Source: a bacterium
GTDB taxonomy: Archaea; Nanoarchaeota; Nanoarchaeia; Woesearchaeales; UBA10216
Direction of reading: 5' to 3'
Assembly: GCA_024206195.1 (NCBI GenBank)
Contig: JAAGZO010000680.1
Coordinates: forward strand, 1 to 41,147
DNA length: 41,147 nucleotides
Shown here in pieces: positions 6,814 through 13,036 of the stretch (the first letter of the stretch is position 1; each line of letters opens with the position of its first letter). The notes under the pieces are model-generated. The model did no database searches. It was given only the letters and a program-made list of their open reading frames with translations, and had not been told where the DNA came from. The position numbers and the translations under genes are program-made.

Positions 6814-6996
6814 ATGGCAAATATTAATACAAACAGAGAATTTACAACAGAAAACCTACTAGATGCTATATGTGATTATCTTGGAGTTAATATTGTAGAC
6901 AGTGAAACTTATGATAGTTGTTGGAATCAATCAAATCCAATAAGACTTGCACCGAATTGTCGTATTCAAAATATAGGAGAGAACAATGAACAATAA
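6814..6996 (+). CDS. 60-aa hypothetical protein
   Basis: GGAGGGT lies seven bases upstream of the ATG. Acidic with a short hydrophobic helix (ENLLDAICDYLGVNIV) and a Cys/Asn-rich tail. The next gene overlaps it by 11 bases and uses its GGAGAG. Unknown function. Confidence 0.6.
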   Translation: MANINTNREFTTENLLDAICDYLGVNIVDSETYDSCWNQSNPIRLAPNCRIQNIGENNEQ

Positions 6997-7276
6997 TTTT
7001 ATAGATGAGTTAGTAGAAAAAGCCAACGAGAACAGAAAGCGTGATTATGATCGTATAATAAAAATATTAGTCGAAAACGGCGTGGCTAGTCACGAACTGT
7101 CTATAGTTGGAGCATTGTATAGATCAGAACAAATAGTAAAAGACACTGCTAGAGCTGTATGTAATGAGATATTAAGCAAAGAGGTTGAAACAAGTGGGCT
7201 AATATTCACATACGAAATAAAGGACATTCTAAAGCAGCTAGTAACAAAACAAGAGGGAAGCGTTAATGAAACCTAA
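6986..7276 (+). CDS. 96-aa hypothetical helical protein
   Basis: Good GGAGAG site inside the previous gene. Charged helical protein (NNFIDELVEKANENRKRDYD, KDTARAVCNEILSKE). No family. It overlaps the next gene by 11 bases. Confidence 0.6.
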   Translation: MNNNFIDELVEKANENRKRDYDRIIKILVENGVASHELSIVGALYRSEQIVKDTARAVCNEILSKEVETSGLIFTYEIKDILKQLVTKQEGSVNET

Positions 7277-7424
7277 ATGCTCTATATGTGATAAGAACGC
7301 AACAGTAAATATACTTGGTCGTCCACTATGCGATAAATGCAAAAAGCACATCATGCAAGATATGATGATGACAGAAGCTATCGCCTCGGCAGAACTAGCA
7401 GGAGCTACTAATGCCAAGCAATGA
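7266..7424 (+). CDS. 52-aa zinc-finger-like protein
   Basis: CSIC near residues 5-8 and CDKC near 22-25 form a typical four-Cys zinc ribbon (MKPKCSICDKNATVN...LCDKCKKH), followed by a Met-rich helix (MQDMMMTEAIASAEL). It starts inside the upstream gene, and its end overlaps the next gene by 14 bases. Likely a small zinc-stabilised adaptor. Confidence 0.65.
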   Translation: MKPKCSICDKNATVNILGRPLCDKCKKHIMQDMMMTEAIASAELAGATNAKQ

Positions 7425-7587
7425 CTTCACGTTCTGCAATAACCCTCGCTGCGGAATAAAGTGCAGGAGGAAACAATATCCTAAAGACCTTAAATATGTA
7501 TGTATGGCAACCTTTGGCCCTGATAATGGCGACCGTGTAAAAGAATCTAAACACTGTAACATGCACTGGGAGGTAGATAATGGATAG
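7411..7587 (+). CDS. 58-aa cysteine-rich protein
   Basis: Five cysteines (C9, C14, C18, C31, C49) and HC/MHW near the end suggest a metal site. The frame overlaps the preceding zinc protein. The upstream site is GGAGC. The combination CNNPRCGIKCRRK is distinctive, but I cannot place it in a family. Confidence 0.55.
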   Translation: MPSNDFTFCNNPRCGIKCRRKQYPKDLKYVCMATFGPDNGDRVKESKHCNMHWEVDNG

Positions 7588-7608
7588 AGAAGAAATAGAA
7601 ACTAACTA

Positions 7609-7743
7609 ATGGATGAACTACAACTACCGCCACTGATAGTACCTTTTATAATACTAGGAATACTAATAGTCATAGGTATATTGTGGTACTACAAAGATAG
7701 AAAATATGAAAACAACTCATGCAATATAGATATGCATGTTTAG
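7609..7743 (+). CDS. 44-aa single-pass membrane protein
   Basis: One strong transmembrane segment (PPLIVPFIILGILIVIGILW, about residues 7-26) followed by a basic/polar cytoplasmic-type tail (YYKDRKYENN). No good Shine-Dalgarno, so translation may be coupled to the upstream reading. It could be a small membrane effector; nothing more specific is visible. Confidence 0.5.
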   Translation: MDELQLPPLIVPFIILGILIVIGILWYYKDRKYENNSCNIDMHV

Positions 7744-7862
7744 CACTACTCATTCTCAAAGAGTTTCACGACATGGAAAAGCACTACCAATCCAAGATGT
7801 ACGCTGATAGGTGGCGACGAGCTATAAAAAGGCTACGAAAGAAACAGAAAAAATCGATGTAA
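7719..7862 (+). CDS. 47-aa protein with hydrophobic start and very basic tail
   Basis: Overlaps the upstream membrane protein by 25 bases in another frame. N-terminus YACLALLILKEF is short and hydrophobic; the C-terminus RWRRAIKRLRKKQKK is strongly basic. The overlap of a membrane gene with a second small gene resembles embedded phage gene pairs, but no lipobox is present. An internal ATG at 7773 would leave only the basic part. Low confidence. Confidence 0.35.
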   Translation: MQYRYACLALLILKEFHDMEKHYQSKMYADRWRRAIKRLRKKQKKSM

Positions 7863-7865
7863 TTT

Positions 7866-7877
7866 GAACATTTGTTC
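7866..7877. promoter_or_regulatory. LexA-box-like palindrome
   Basis: GAACATTTGTTC matches the GAAC-N4-GTTC core of Gram-positive-type SOS boxes, although the flanking C and G are absent. It lies 70 bases upstream of the -35 at 7934. It may be a chance palindrome in AT-rich DNA. Confidence 0.3.
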
Positions 7878-7916
7878 AGTTATAAATAATCCAAAACAGG
7901 GAACCTTATAATGCAG

Positions 7917-7962
7917 AGGCACTAAAATAGTGCTTGACATAGTGCCTGAAAAGTACTATACT
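7917..7962 (+). promoter_or_regulatory. Strong sigma70-type promoter with nested operator
   Basis: TTGACA (7934-7939), a 17-base spacer and TATACT (7957-7962). AGGCACTA (7917-7924) and TAGTGCCT (7940-7947) form an exact 8-bp inverted repeat flanking the -35. A third half-site, TAGTGC (7928-7933), pairs with GCACTA at 7919-7924. Three half-sites around the -35 suggest cooperative repression. This is the best consensus promoter in the window and drives genes from 7987 to at least 9326. Confidence 0.85.
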
Positions 7963-7986
7963 TGTATCATAAGGTGGTGAGAAAAG

Positions 7987-8238
7987 ATGTTAAAAACAGA
8001 AATAGAAGAAACGCTTTACGAAGAAATGAGAGGAGAATTAATAAATACTATTATGTATGAGAATAATAGGGTAGGCAACCCTATAAGTGAATCAACAAAA
8101 AACATTCGATTGGATTATTGTTCAAAAGAAGATGGTTATTCGAGAAATTTAGATCAAATGGTATTAAGAAGATTATTGCACCATTGTCTTGGACAATGTT
8201 TCAAGTATCAAGAAAACTACGGATACGTTATTAAATAA
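7987..8238 (+). CDS. 83-aa hypothetical protein
   Basis: First gene after the 7934 promoter, with AAGGTGGTGAG just upstream. Acidic N-terminus (KTEIEETLYEEMRGELI) and a Cys/His-containing C-terminal half (LLHHCLGQCFKYQENYG). No family recognised. Its promoter-proximal position suggests an early regulatory or host-directed role; that is inference. Confidence 0.65.
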   Translation: MLKTEIEETLYEEMRGELINTIMYENNRVGNPISESTKNIRLDYCSKEDGYSRNLDQMVLRRLLHHCLGQCFKYQENYGYVIK

Positions 8239-8258
8239 AAACCGAGGAGGCGAGAGAG

Positions 8259-8474
8259 ATGAGAACACTAAGAAATAAATGGGATAAAAAAATCACCATC
8301 ACGCTAGCGGAGAGTATGCACAAAAAAGATTTGATTAATGAAATTAAAAGCTGTGACCCACAAGAAAAACACGCTGACAATTGTTACACGGTAGAAAATC
8401 ACACCATACCAAGCTATGGGGTAAGCAGTAAATTAACTGCAATGGATATTCGTTATAATTATACTTTAAAATAG
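8259..8474 (+). CDS. 71-aa hypothetical protein
   Basis: GAGGAGGCGAGAG provides a strong ribosome binding site. The first bases (ATGAGAACAC) match the start of the gene at 8486, so the two may share ancestry at their 5' ends. Basic N-terminus, then a mixed polar sequence. No domain recognised. Confidence 0.6.
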   Translation: MRTLRNKWDKKITITLAESMHKKDLINEIKSCDPQEKHADNCYTVENHTIPSYGVSSKLTAMDIRYNYTLK

Positions 8475-8485
8475 GAGGATAAGAG

Positions 8486-8665
8486 ATGAGAACACACAAG
8501 ACAACAATCAAATATAAGGTAGCAAAGAACGGGGTACTAAAGCAAGGTACTAAAGGAATATTAGAATTATGCGGGTTCTTTCCTGGTGCTGGTTACACTG
8601 CTGAGTTTGAACCTGGTAAGATTGTGATAACACTAGATGAGGAACCAAAGAAAGTAGGAGGATAA
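8486..8665 (+). CDS. 59-aa beta-rich hypothetical protein
   Basis: TAGGAGGATAAGAG is an excellent site. The product alternates short strands and turns (TTIKYKVAKNGVLKQGTKG, FEPGKIVITLDEEP) and could be a small SH3-like barrel. Unknown function. It is followed four bases later by the lipoprotein gene. Confidence 0.65.
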   Translation: MRTHKTTIKYKVAKNGVLKQGTKGILELCGFFPGAGYTAEFEPGKIVITLDEEPKKVGG

Positions 8666-8669
8666 AGAG

Positions 8670-9326
8670 ATGAGATACTTTATTTTAATATTATTATCAT
8701 TAGCAATTACAGGTTGTGGAAGCATTGGAGAGACCCTACTGCAAGATGTAGTAACAAACGATTACGATTCCTTTGTAAATCAAACATATATACCAGAGGG
8801 CTATAGCTTCACTACTCCAAATAGCATGTTAGTATTAGGTAATAGTATCGCTCTTATTCCAGATTTTGGTTATGGTGCAAGTGCATCATCAATAGATAAA
8901 GATTATGTTCATGTACTAGCAGACTTAATTAGCACAAACGTAACTGCTCGGAACTGTTGGGATATAGAACGATCATATAAGGACTTTGATTTTTCTGTAC
9001 TGCCTACAGCTGATTTAATTGTAATACAAATAGGTGACAACATAGAAAACGGTGGTCCTAACTATGGGTATAGTCTTGCAAGATTAATAGATAACTATCC
9101 TGGAAAGGACATAGTGCTGGTATCAACTCTATTAAAATCACCTGATGGTAACAAGTCTATCAACAATCAGATCAAACAGGTAGCTATGCAACGCAACTTA
9201 CCATTCATCGATGCACGTATGGTATTGTGGGGTGACGCTGAGAACATGGGCGACTTGAACCACCCAAGTGATGCAGGTATGGCAGCTATCGCACAAACTA
9301 TATTTGATACGCTCTGTGAGATATGA
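8670..9326 (+). CDS. SGNH/GDSL-like hydrolase lipoprotein
   Basis: 218 aa. The N-terminus YFILILLSLAITGCGS is a type II signal peptide with lipobox ITGC, so the mature protein should be lipidated at Cys16. The body has SGNH hydrolase blocks in order: a GNSI variant of the GDSx nucleophile block near 57-60, an IGDN block resembling GxND near 121-124, and DLNHPSDAG near 194-202, matching the DxxH block. The change of GDS to GNS is a usual tolerated variant. It could deacylate surface polysaccharide or peptidoglycan, or act in superinfection exclusion at the envelope. A phage-encoded lipidated esterase is uncommon. The stop TGA is part of the next extended -10. Confidence 0.75.
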   Translation: MRYFILILLSLAITGCGSIGETLLQDVVTNDYDSFVNQTYIPEGYSFTTPNSMLVLGNSIALIPDFGYGASASSIDKDYVHVLADLISTNVTARNCWDIERSYKDFDFSVLPTADLIVIQIGDNIENGGPNYGYSLARLIDNYPGKDIVLVSTLLKSPDGNKSINNQIKQVAMQRNLPFIDARMVLWGDAENMGDLNHPSDAGMAAIAQTIFDTLCEI

Positions 9327-9332
9327 TATAAT
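9324..9332 (+). promoter_or_regulatory. Extended -10 promoter, start codon at the predicted +1
   Basis: TGATATAAT, the core of the late motif described at 13008, overlaps the TGA stop of the lipoprotein gene. With +1 seven bases after the last T, transcription would begin at 9339, the A of the next ATG. No Shine-Dalgarno is present, so a leaderless mRNA is predicted. Confidence 0.6.
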
Positions 9333-9338
9333 CTTTAA

Positions 9339-9713
9339 ATGGGGGATTATAAAAAACAGCAAAGATTCAAAAAGATATGCCCTAATACGATATGCGCCAC
9401 TGATTGTACGAGCATGTTCTACTCACACGCTATGCATAGGTGGTGCTACGATGAAAACTATGCGCTAAAGAAAGACACGCCAGAAAGAACGCGGATAAAT
9501 GGAACGACAAGCAATGTAATGACAGGGACTATTTGGCAATCCAAAGGCAAGGGTGAAACGGAAAACGATAGCTACTTATACGAAAAGAACATGACGCAAT
9601 ACAACGAATTAACTACAAATACATCATACCTCAAAGCACTCAACAGGGTAGCAGACACATACGGAATACAATCAAATAGCCTCACTGCATCAATAATAAA
9701 GGAGCTAACATGA
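9339..9713 (+). CDS. 124-aa hypothetical protein, probably leaderless
   Basis: The N-terminal 40 residues hold four cysteines (KKICPNTICATDC, then HRWCYDE), consistent with a metal site. The remainder is polar and Thr/Asn-rich. The ATG is the predicted transcription start of the TGATATAAT element, and no ribosome binding site is visible. The stop overlaps the GroES-like gene (ATGA), which suggests co-expression. Family unknown. Confidence 0.6.
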   Translation: MGDYKKQQRFKKICPNTICATDCTSMFYSHAMHRWCYDENYALKKDTPERTRINGTTSNVMTGTIWQSKGKGETENDSYLYEKNMTQYNELTTNTSYLKALNRVADTYGIQSNSLTASIIKELT

Positions 9714-9991
9714 AACCATTAAATCAAAAAGTATTAATTAAGGGAATTGAGGATAAAAGCTCAAAGATTCTACTTACCAGCAAAACAGAAGATCCAAACA
9801 AGGTCATAATTAAAAGCTATATTATTGAAAAGCTAGGCAAAGACTGTAACGATGAACTAGCAATCGGCCAAAAAATCACCATGCGAGAACACCACTACAA
9901 AATAAACATAACAAAAAAAGAAGATAAGCCAAAAGATACAGGTATTTGGTACTTTCTTATTGATGAGAGTGAAATTTGGGGCGTCGAATAA
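9710..9991 (+). CDS. GroES-like co-chaperonin
   Basis: 93 aa, close to the 97 of E. coli GroES. The start KPLNQKVLIK parallels the RPLHDRVIVK of GroES. A polar stretch with ILL near 20-22 falls where the mobile loop places its IVL contact for GroEL. LAIGQKITM near 52-60 parallels VGDIVIF, and the end WYFLIDESEIWGVE parallels LIMSESDILAIVE. It probably acts with host GroEL to fold capsid or other virion proteins, as T4 gp31 does. It lies just before the terminase and capsid genes. The middle is divergent, so confidence is moderate. Confidence 0.6.
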   Translation: MKPLNQKVLIKGIEDKSSKILLTSKTEDPNKVIIKSYIIEKLGKDCNDELAIGQKITMREHHYKINITKKEDKPKDTGIWYFLIDESEIWGVE

Positions 9992-10008
9992 TAATTAAAG
10001 GATAGATA

Positions 10009-10098
10009 ATGGCAGGTTATTACTGGATATGTACAAAGTGCGGCGATAGTGTAGAAAACAGCGATACATGCTCAATTTGTGGGTATGAAAGGGGTTAG
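10009..10098 (+). CDS. 29-aa zinc-ribbon microprotein
   Basis: CTKCGD near residues 8-13 and CSICGY near 21-26 form a minimal rubredoxin-like zinc knuckle. AAAGGATAGATA precedes the ATG. Likely a structural zinc module. Too short for homology by eye. Confidence 0.55.
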   Translation: MAGYYWICTKCGDSVENSDTCSICGYERG

Positions 10099-10100
10099 AA

Positions 10101-10298
10101 ATGAAAACAGAAGTGTTAAAAGAAATATACAATACATATAGTGCACACGTTTCGCCTGTAAGACGCGCTATTGGAGCTATAGAAGACAGCCTTGAAATTT
10201 GTGGGTACACAGAGCTTGACGCAGAAATAATAGATATCAAGAGAGCAATGCAAGCAATAACCAGGAAATTCAAAACACTAATTGAGGGCAAGAAATGA
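10101..10298 (+). CDS. 65-aa hypothetical helical protein
   Basis: Starts two bases after the zinc microprotein, whose GGGG acts as ribosome binding site. All-alpha with basic patches (SPVRRAIGAIEDSLEI, IKRAMQAITRKFKTL). It overlaps the small terminase start by ATGA, so it may belong to the packaging operon. Confidence 0.6.
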   Translation: MKTEVLKEIYNTYSAHVSPVRRAIGAIEDSLEICGYTELDAEIIDIKRAMQAITRKFKTLIEGKK

Positions 10299-10768
10299 AA
10301 CTAACAAGCAAACAAGAGCGATTTTGTAGAGAGATAGCAAAAGGAACTAACCAATACCAATCATTTTGTATTGCATACCCACTACAAGGTAAAAACAGCA
10401 AGCGAGAGACACTGGACGTACACGCATCTCAGCTTGCAAACAGTGATAAGATAAAGATAAGGGTAGCCAAACTACAAGAGAGCGCCCTAACACACGTTAA
10501 ATACGATATAGAAGCACACTTTAAAGAGTTAGAAGAGGCCAAGAAATACTCAATGCTACCAAGGGGTAAATATGGAGATATGGATGTACAGGCACTACTT
10601 AAAGCAGTAGAGCTAAAGGGTAAAGTAAAAGGCCATTACATTGCTAGAACTGAGAATGTGGACGTTAAGCTAACAGACGCAGAAGCAGAATCTAAACTAA
10701 GAGACTACGCTGATAAACTAGGTATCACTTGGGAAGAGTATTGTGCTAGAATGGGGATAGTAAGATGA
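10295..10768 (+). CDS. terS: Terminase small subunit
   Basis: 157 aa. The N-terminal LTSKQERFCREIAKGTNQYQ followed by SFCIAYP is typical of the Terminase_2-type DNA-recognition helix-turn-helix, and the central charged helices would drive ring oligomerisation. It recognises the packaging site and hands DNA to the large subunit, encoded 520 bp downstream with two small genes between. Length and order fit. The start is coupled by ATGA to the preceding gene. Confidence 0.85.
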   Translation: MKLTSKQERFCREIAKGTNQYQSFCIAYPLQGKNSKRETLDVHASQLANSDKIKIRVAKLQESALTHVKYDIEAHFKELEEAKKYSMLPRGKYGDMDVQALLKAVELKGKVKGHYIARTENVDVKLTDAEAESKLRDYADKLGITWEEYCARMGIVR

Positions 10769-10968
10769 AAAGAATAATAAACACAATAATGATATTACTC
10801 TGGACTTTACTAGCTGCAATAGTATCTATACCACTATGGCTAATTGCTATCATTGGCAGTATACTAAAAACAACAGGCCAAGCGCTACAACAACCTTTCT
10901 ACTGGATATCGATATACGTTGTTATCGTTAATCAAAAGTTAGGGGATCGTAGTAAATATAAGAAATAA
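10765..10968 (+). CDS. 67-aa membrane protein
   Basis: Two hydrophobic segments: TIMILLWTLLAAIVSIPLWL (about 7-26), continuing into IAIIGSIL, and a weaker YWISIYVVIV (about 46-55). It overlaps the terS stop by ATGA. Its position between terminase subunits is odd; it could be an inserted moron or an early membrane effector. It is not the likely holin, because the lysis genes are at 36-37 kb. Confidence 0.55.
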   Translation: MKRIINTIMILLWTLLAAIVSIPLWLIAIIGSILKTTGQALQQPFYWISIYVVIVNQKLGDRSKYKK

Positions 10969-10979
10969 GGAGAAGAATA

Positions 10980-11303
10980 ATGATTAAATCCTGTGATAAT
11001 TGTAACAACAATAGTTATAAGCTGTGTAAGATGCCACAACCACCAGACGAAAGAGCTGGAGAATGGGATAATAAAACATGTTCTTGTAGCTTATGGGAAG
11101 ATAAAAAAAAGGAATTAAGAAAAAGCTTAAAAAAAGAACTATCTGACTTTTGTTTAGAACATGATTTACCATACAGCGACGGATCAATCATATATTTCCG
11201 CAAACGCATTAAAGAGAGCTTAGATAAAGCAGACCAGCACTTCAACCCTATGGTCAAAGATCAAATATACAAACAATTCTCATGGATACTAGATGCCAAA
11301 TGA
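10980..11303 (+). CDS. 107-aa hypothetical cysteine-containing protein
   Basis: AAGGAGAAG six bases upstream. Cysteines at 5, 8, 16, 34 and 36 in the first 40 residues (KSCDNCNNN, LCKMPQ, KTCSCSLW) suggest a zinc or disulfide-stabilised head, followed by a basic helix (KKKELRKSLKKELSDFC). It overlaps the terL start. Function unknown. Confidence 0.6.
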   Translation: MIKSCDNCNNNSYKLCKMPQPPDERAGEWDNKTCSCSLWEDKKKELRKSLKKELSDFCLEHDLPYSDGSIIYFRKRIKESLDKADQHFNPMVKDQIYKQFSWILDAK

Positions 11304-12690
11304 GACACTAACCAAAGCACTTGAACTAGCAGAGGCGGAATACAAACTACTACCATATAAAAAGAGATTTATCCCTATTGAAGAGATAGCAAGAGACCCC
11401 AAACGATACGGCTTTGGGTTCGATGCAAGGGAGTCAAAGGCACGGCAAGGGGAATTTATAGCCGATAAGCGTAAGATAGTTGCTGCAATTCTCGCTAATC
11501 GTGGCGGTAAAACGGAAGCTGGCGCTATTAAGTTTCTTAAGACATGTCTATCTAAAAAAGGGAGAGCATGGAGCTTATGTCCATCTTATGACTTGCAAAA
11601 GGCTGGCACTCAGGAAAAAATACTAGACTACCTCAAGCCTGAACAGATCAAGCGCAAAACTTATGCTACTGGTACGGCACTCAAAGAAATAGAGCTAATC
11701 AACGGGACATTAATCGAGTTTAAGACGTATGAACAAGGTCGCGAAAAGCTACAATCAGCTAAATTAATGGTTGCTTGGTGTGATGAAGAACCAAGTGAAG
11801 AGATATACAAAGAAGTATTGACTAGATTAGTCGATTTAGCAGGTCAAATGATACTAACATTTACGCCACTAAAAGGCTTTACATGGAGCTACACGCAGGT
11901 ATTTAATGCTTCTAGCAAAAACGTAGGTGTCTATTTATGGGGCATGGCAGATAACCCATTTATACCGCTATCTGAGATAGACATGTTAAAAGATAACTTA
12001 ACATGGAAACAGGCACAAATGAGGCTGTACGGTAAATATATGGGTGCAGAATCGGCTGTATGGCAAGTGTTCGATAGGCGCATACATATCAATACTGACC
12101 CTATGTATGACCCTAGTATGCCAGTGCATATTACAGTTGATTTTGGCGTGGTAACATCGGCTGTATTGTTTGGGCAACACCAAAAGATACTAACAGGCAA
12201 AACACCTAAAGAGCGATTTGTTATTATAGATGCTATGGAAATGCACGACACGGGATATGCTACTATGATGCGATTAATATTCCAACGCATTAGTCAAAGA
12301 GGCTATCAAATGGGCGATTGGTATTGTGATCCAGCGGGCCGTCAAAGACAGCAAGGCTCTAAGACAGGGACTAGCTTATTGGAGCTTATTAAAGCAGAGT
12401 TTGGCGTACAATTTAGCTATATCAAAAAGCTAAGTATTGAAGAGTCTATCGAGATGGTAGCAAGTTACATGATGAACGCTAACGGAGAGGCTAGGTTATT
12501 CTTAGATGGTGAAGTCATGGTCGATAAAAACAACAACACATTAGCTCAAAGAATCGAGGGCTATGTTAGGGACGATGATACACATAAGCCTATAGATGAT
12601 GATGTTGTTACCCACTTAACCGATTGCCTGAGATACTTCATTATGAATCGTGTGCGTGGTGGTTTAAGGGGTAGATTTAAACAGCACTAA
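11293..12690 (+). CDS. terL: Terminase large subunit
   Basis: 465 aa packaging ATPase/nuclease. Walker A-like ANRGGKTEAG near residues 68-77, followed by an LCPSYDLQ stretch and Walker B LMVAWCDEEP near 157-166, then the coupling TFTPLKGF near 190. The C-terminal RNase H-like nuclease begins at ITVDFGVVTS near 279 (first Asp), with YCDPAGRQR near 347 and DDDVVTHLTDCLRYF near 437-451 supplying later acidic residues. It translocates DNA into the prohead and cuts it. Length is normal for phage TerL. Confidence 0.92.
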   Translation: MPNETLTKALELAEAEYKLLPYKKRFIPIEEIARDPKRYGFGFDARESKARQGEFIADKRKIVAAILANRGGKTEAGAIKFLKTCLSKKGRAWSLCPSYDLQKAGTQEKILDYLKPEQIKRKTYATGTALKEIELINGTLIEFKTYEQGREKLQSAKLMVAWCDEEPSEEIYKEVLTRLVDLAGQMILTFTPLKGFTWSYTQVFNASSKNVGVYLWGMADNPFIPLSEIDMLKDNLTWKQAQMRLYGKYMGAESAVWQVFDRRIHINTDPMYDPSMPVHITVDFGVVTSAVLFGQHQKILTGKTPKERFVIIDAMEMHDTGYATMMRLIFQRISQRGYQMGDWYCDPAGRQRQQGSKTGTSLLELIKAEFGVQFSYIKKLSIEESIEMVASYMMNANGEARLFLDGEVMVDKNNNTLAQRIEGYVRDDDTHKPIDDDVVTHLTDCLRYFIMNRVRGGLRGRFKQH

Positions 12691-12694
12691 GGTA

Positions 12695-12700
12695 TATAAT
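12695..12700 (+). promoter_or_regulatory. TATAAT -10 positioned for a leaderless transcript
   Basis: TATAAT at 12695-12700 puts +1 at 12707, the A of the next ATG. There is no Shine-Dalgarno between the terL stop and this ATG and no clear -35. It is not preceded by TG, so it is weaker than the repeated late motif. Confidence 0.45.
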
Positions 12701-12706
12701 TAAGCT

Positions 12707-13015
12707 ATGGCAAAGAAGAGGTGTAGAGAATATTATTATGAATGTATAAAAGCGTTCCCTGCTTATAATATTGGTGATGAGTTGCGTGATGACAGCGACG
12801 AATACAGCCCTAGTTTTTATCCAGAGGATTACCCAAAGTATTTTAAGAAAAAATATAGGTATATTACCTATGACACGAATGCAAAACCGAGCGACATTAT
12901 TAGAGAGGATATATCAAGTATACTAACCCGCATCTCTCCATCCGCAACGCCGCTATTTGATTTTTCAGCTAAAGGCAATCATGATACGCTATATAGGTGG
13001 AAAGGCGAGTCGTGA
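12707..13015 (+). CDS. 102-aa protein ending in a capsid N-arm-like segment
   Basis: The first ~60 residues are acidic and aromatic (ECIKAFPAYNIGDELRDDSD, SFYPEDYPKYFKKKYR). The last ~38 residues (IREDISSILTRISPSATPLF, then Y-R-W) align with residues about 17-50 of the major capsid protein at 16591 (AEDISDIVSMVSPRVTPFL, then Y-T-W). Shared pattern: EDIS, I, two variable, SP, TP, L/F, D, then Y-x-W. That is the N-arm signature of DUF5309-like capsid proteins. The gene stops there, using the TGA of the late motif. It may be a capsid fragment, an assembly factor or a domain-fusion relic. No ribosome binding site. Confidence 0.6.
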   Translation: MAKKRCREYYYECIKAFPAYNIGDELRDDSDEYSPSFYPEDYPKYFKKKYRYITYDTNAKPSDIIREDISSILTRISPSATPLFDFSAKGNHDTLYRWKGES

Positions 13016-13030
13016 TATAATAAAAAAGGA
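13008..13030 (+). promoter_or_regulatory. Late extended -10 element, copy A (portal)
   Basis: AGTCG, then TGATATAAT (TG 13013-13014, -10 at 13016-13021), then A6 and GGA. No -35-like hexamer lies 17 bases upstream. Predicted +1 is at about 13028, so the message would begin with the Shine-Dalgarno GGA, 9 bases before the portal ATG. The TG also supplies the stop codon of the preceding gene. Other copies: 15814, 20848, 25889, 27565, 33374. Confidence 0.8.
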
Positions 13031-13036
13031 CTCTCA

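Noticed and set aside
7580..7606. 8-codon frame between 7411 and 7609 genes
   Set aside because: Too short and without independent support.
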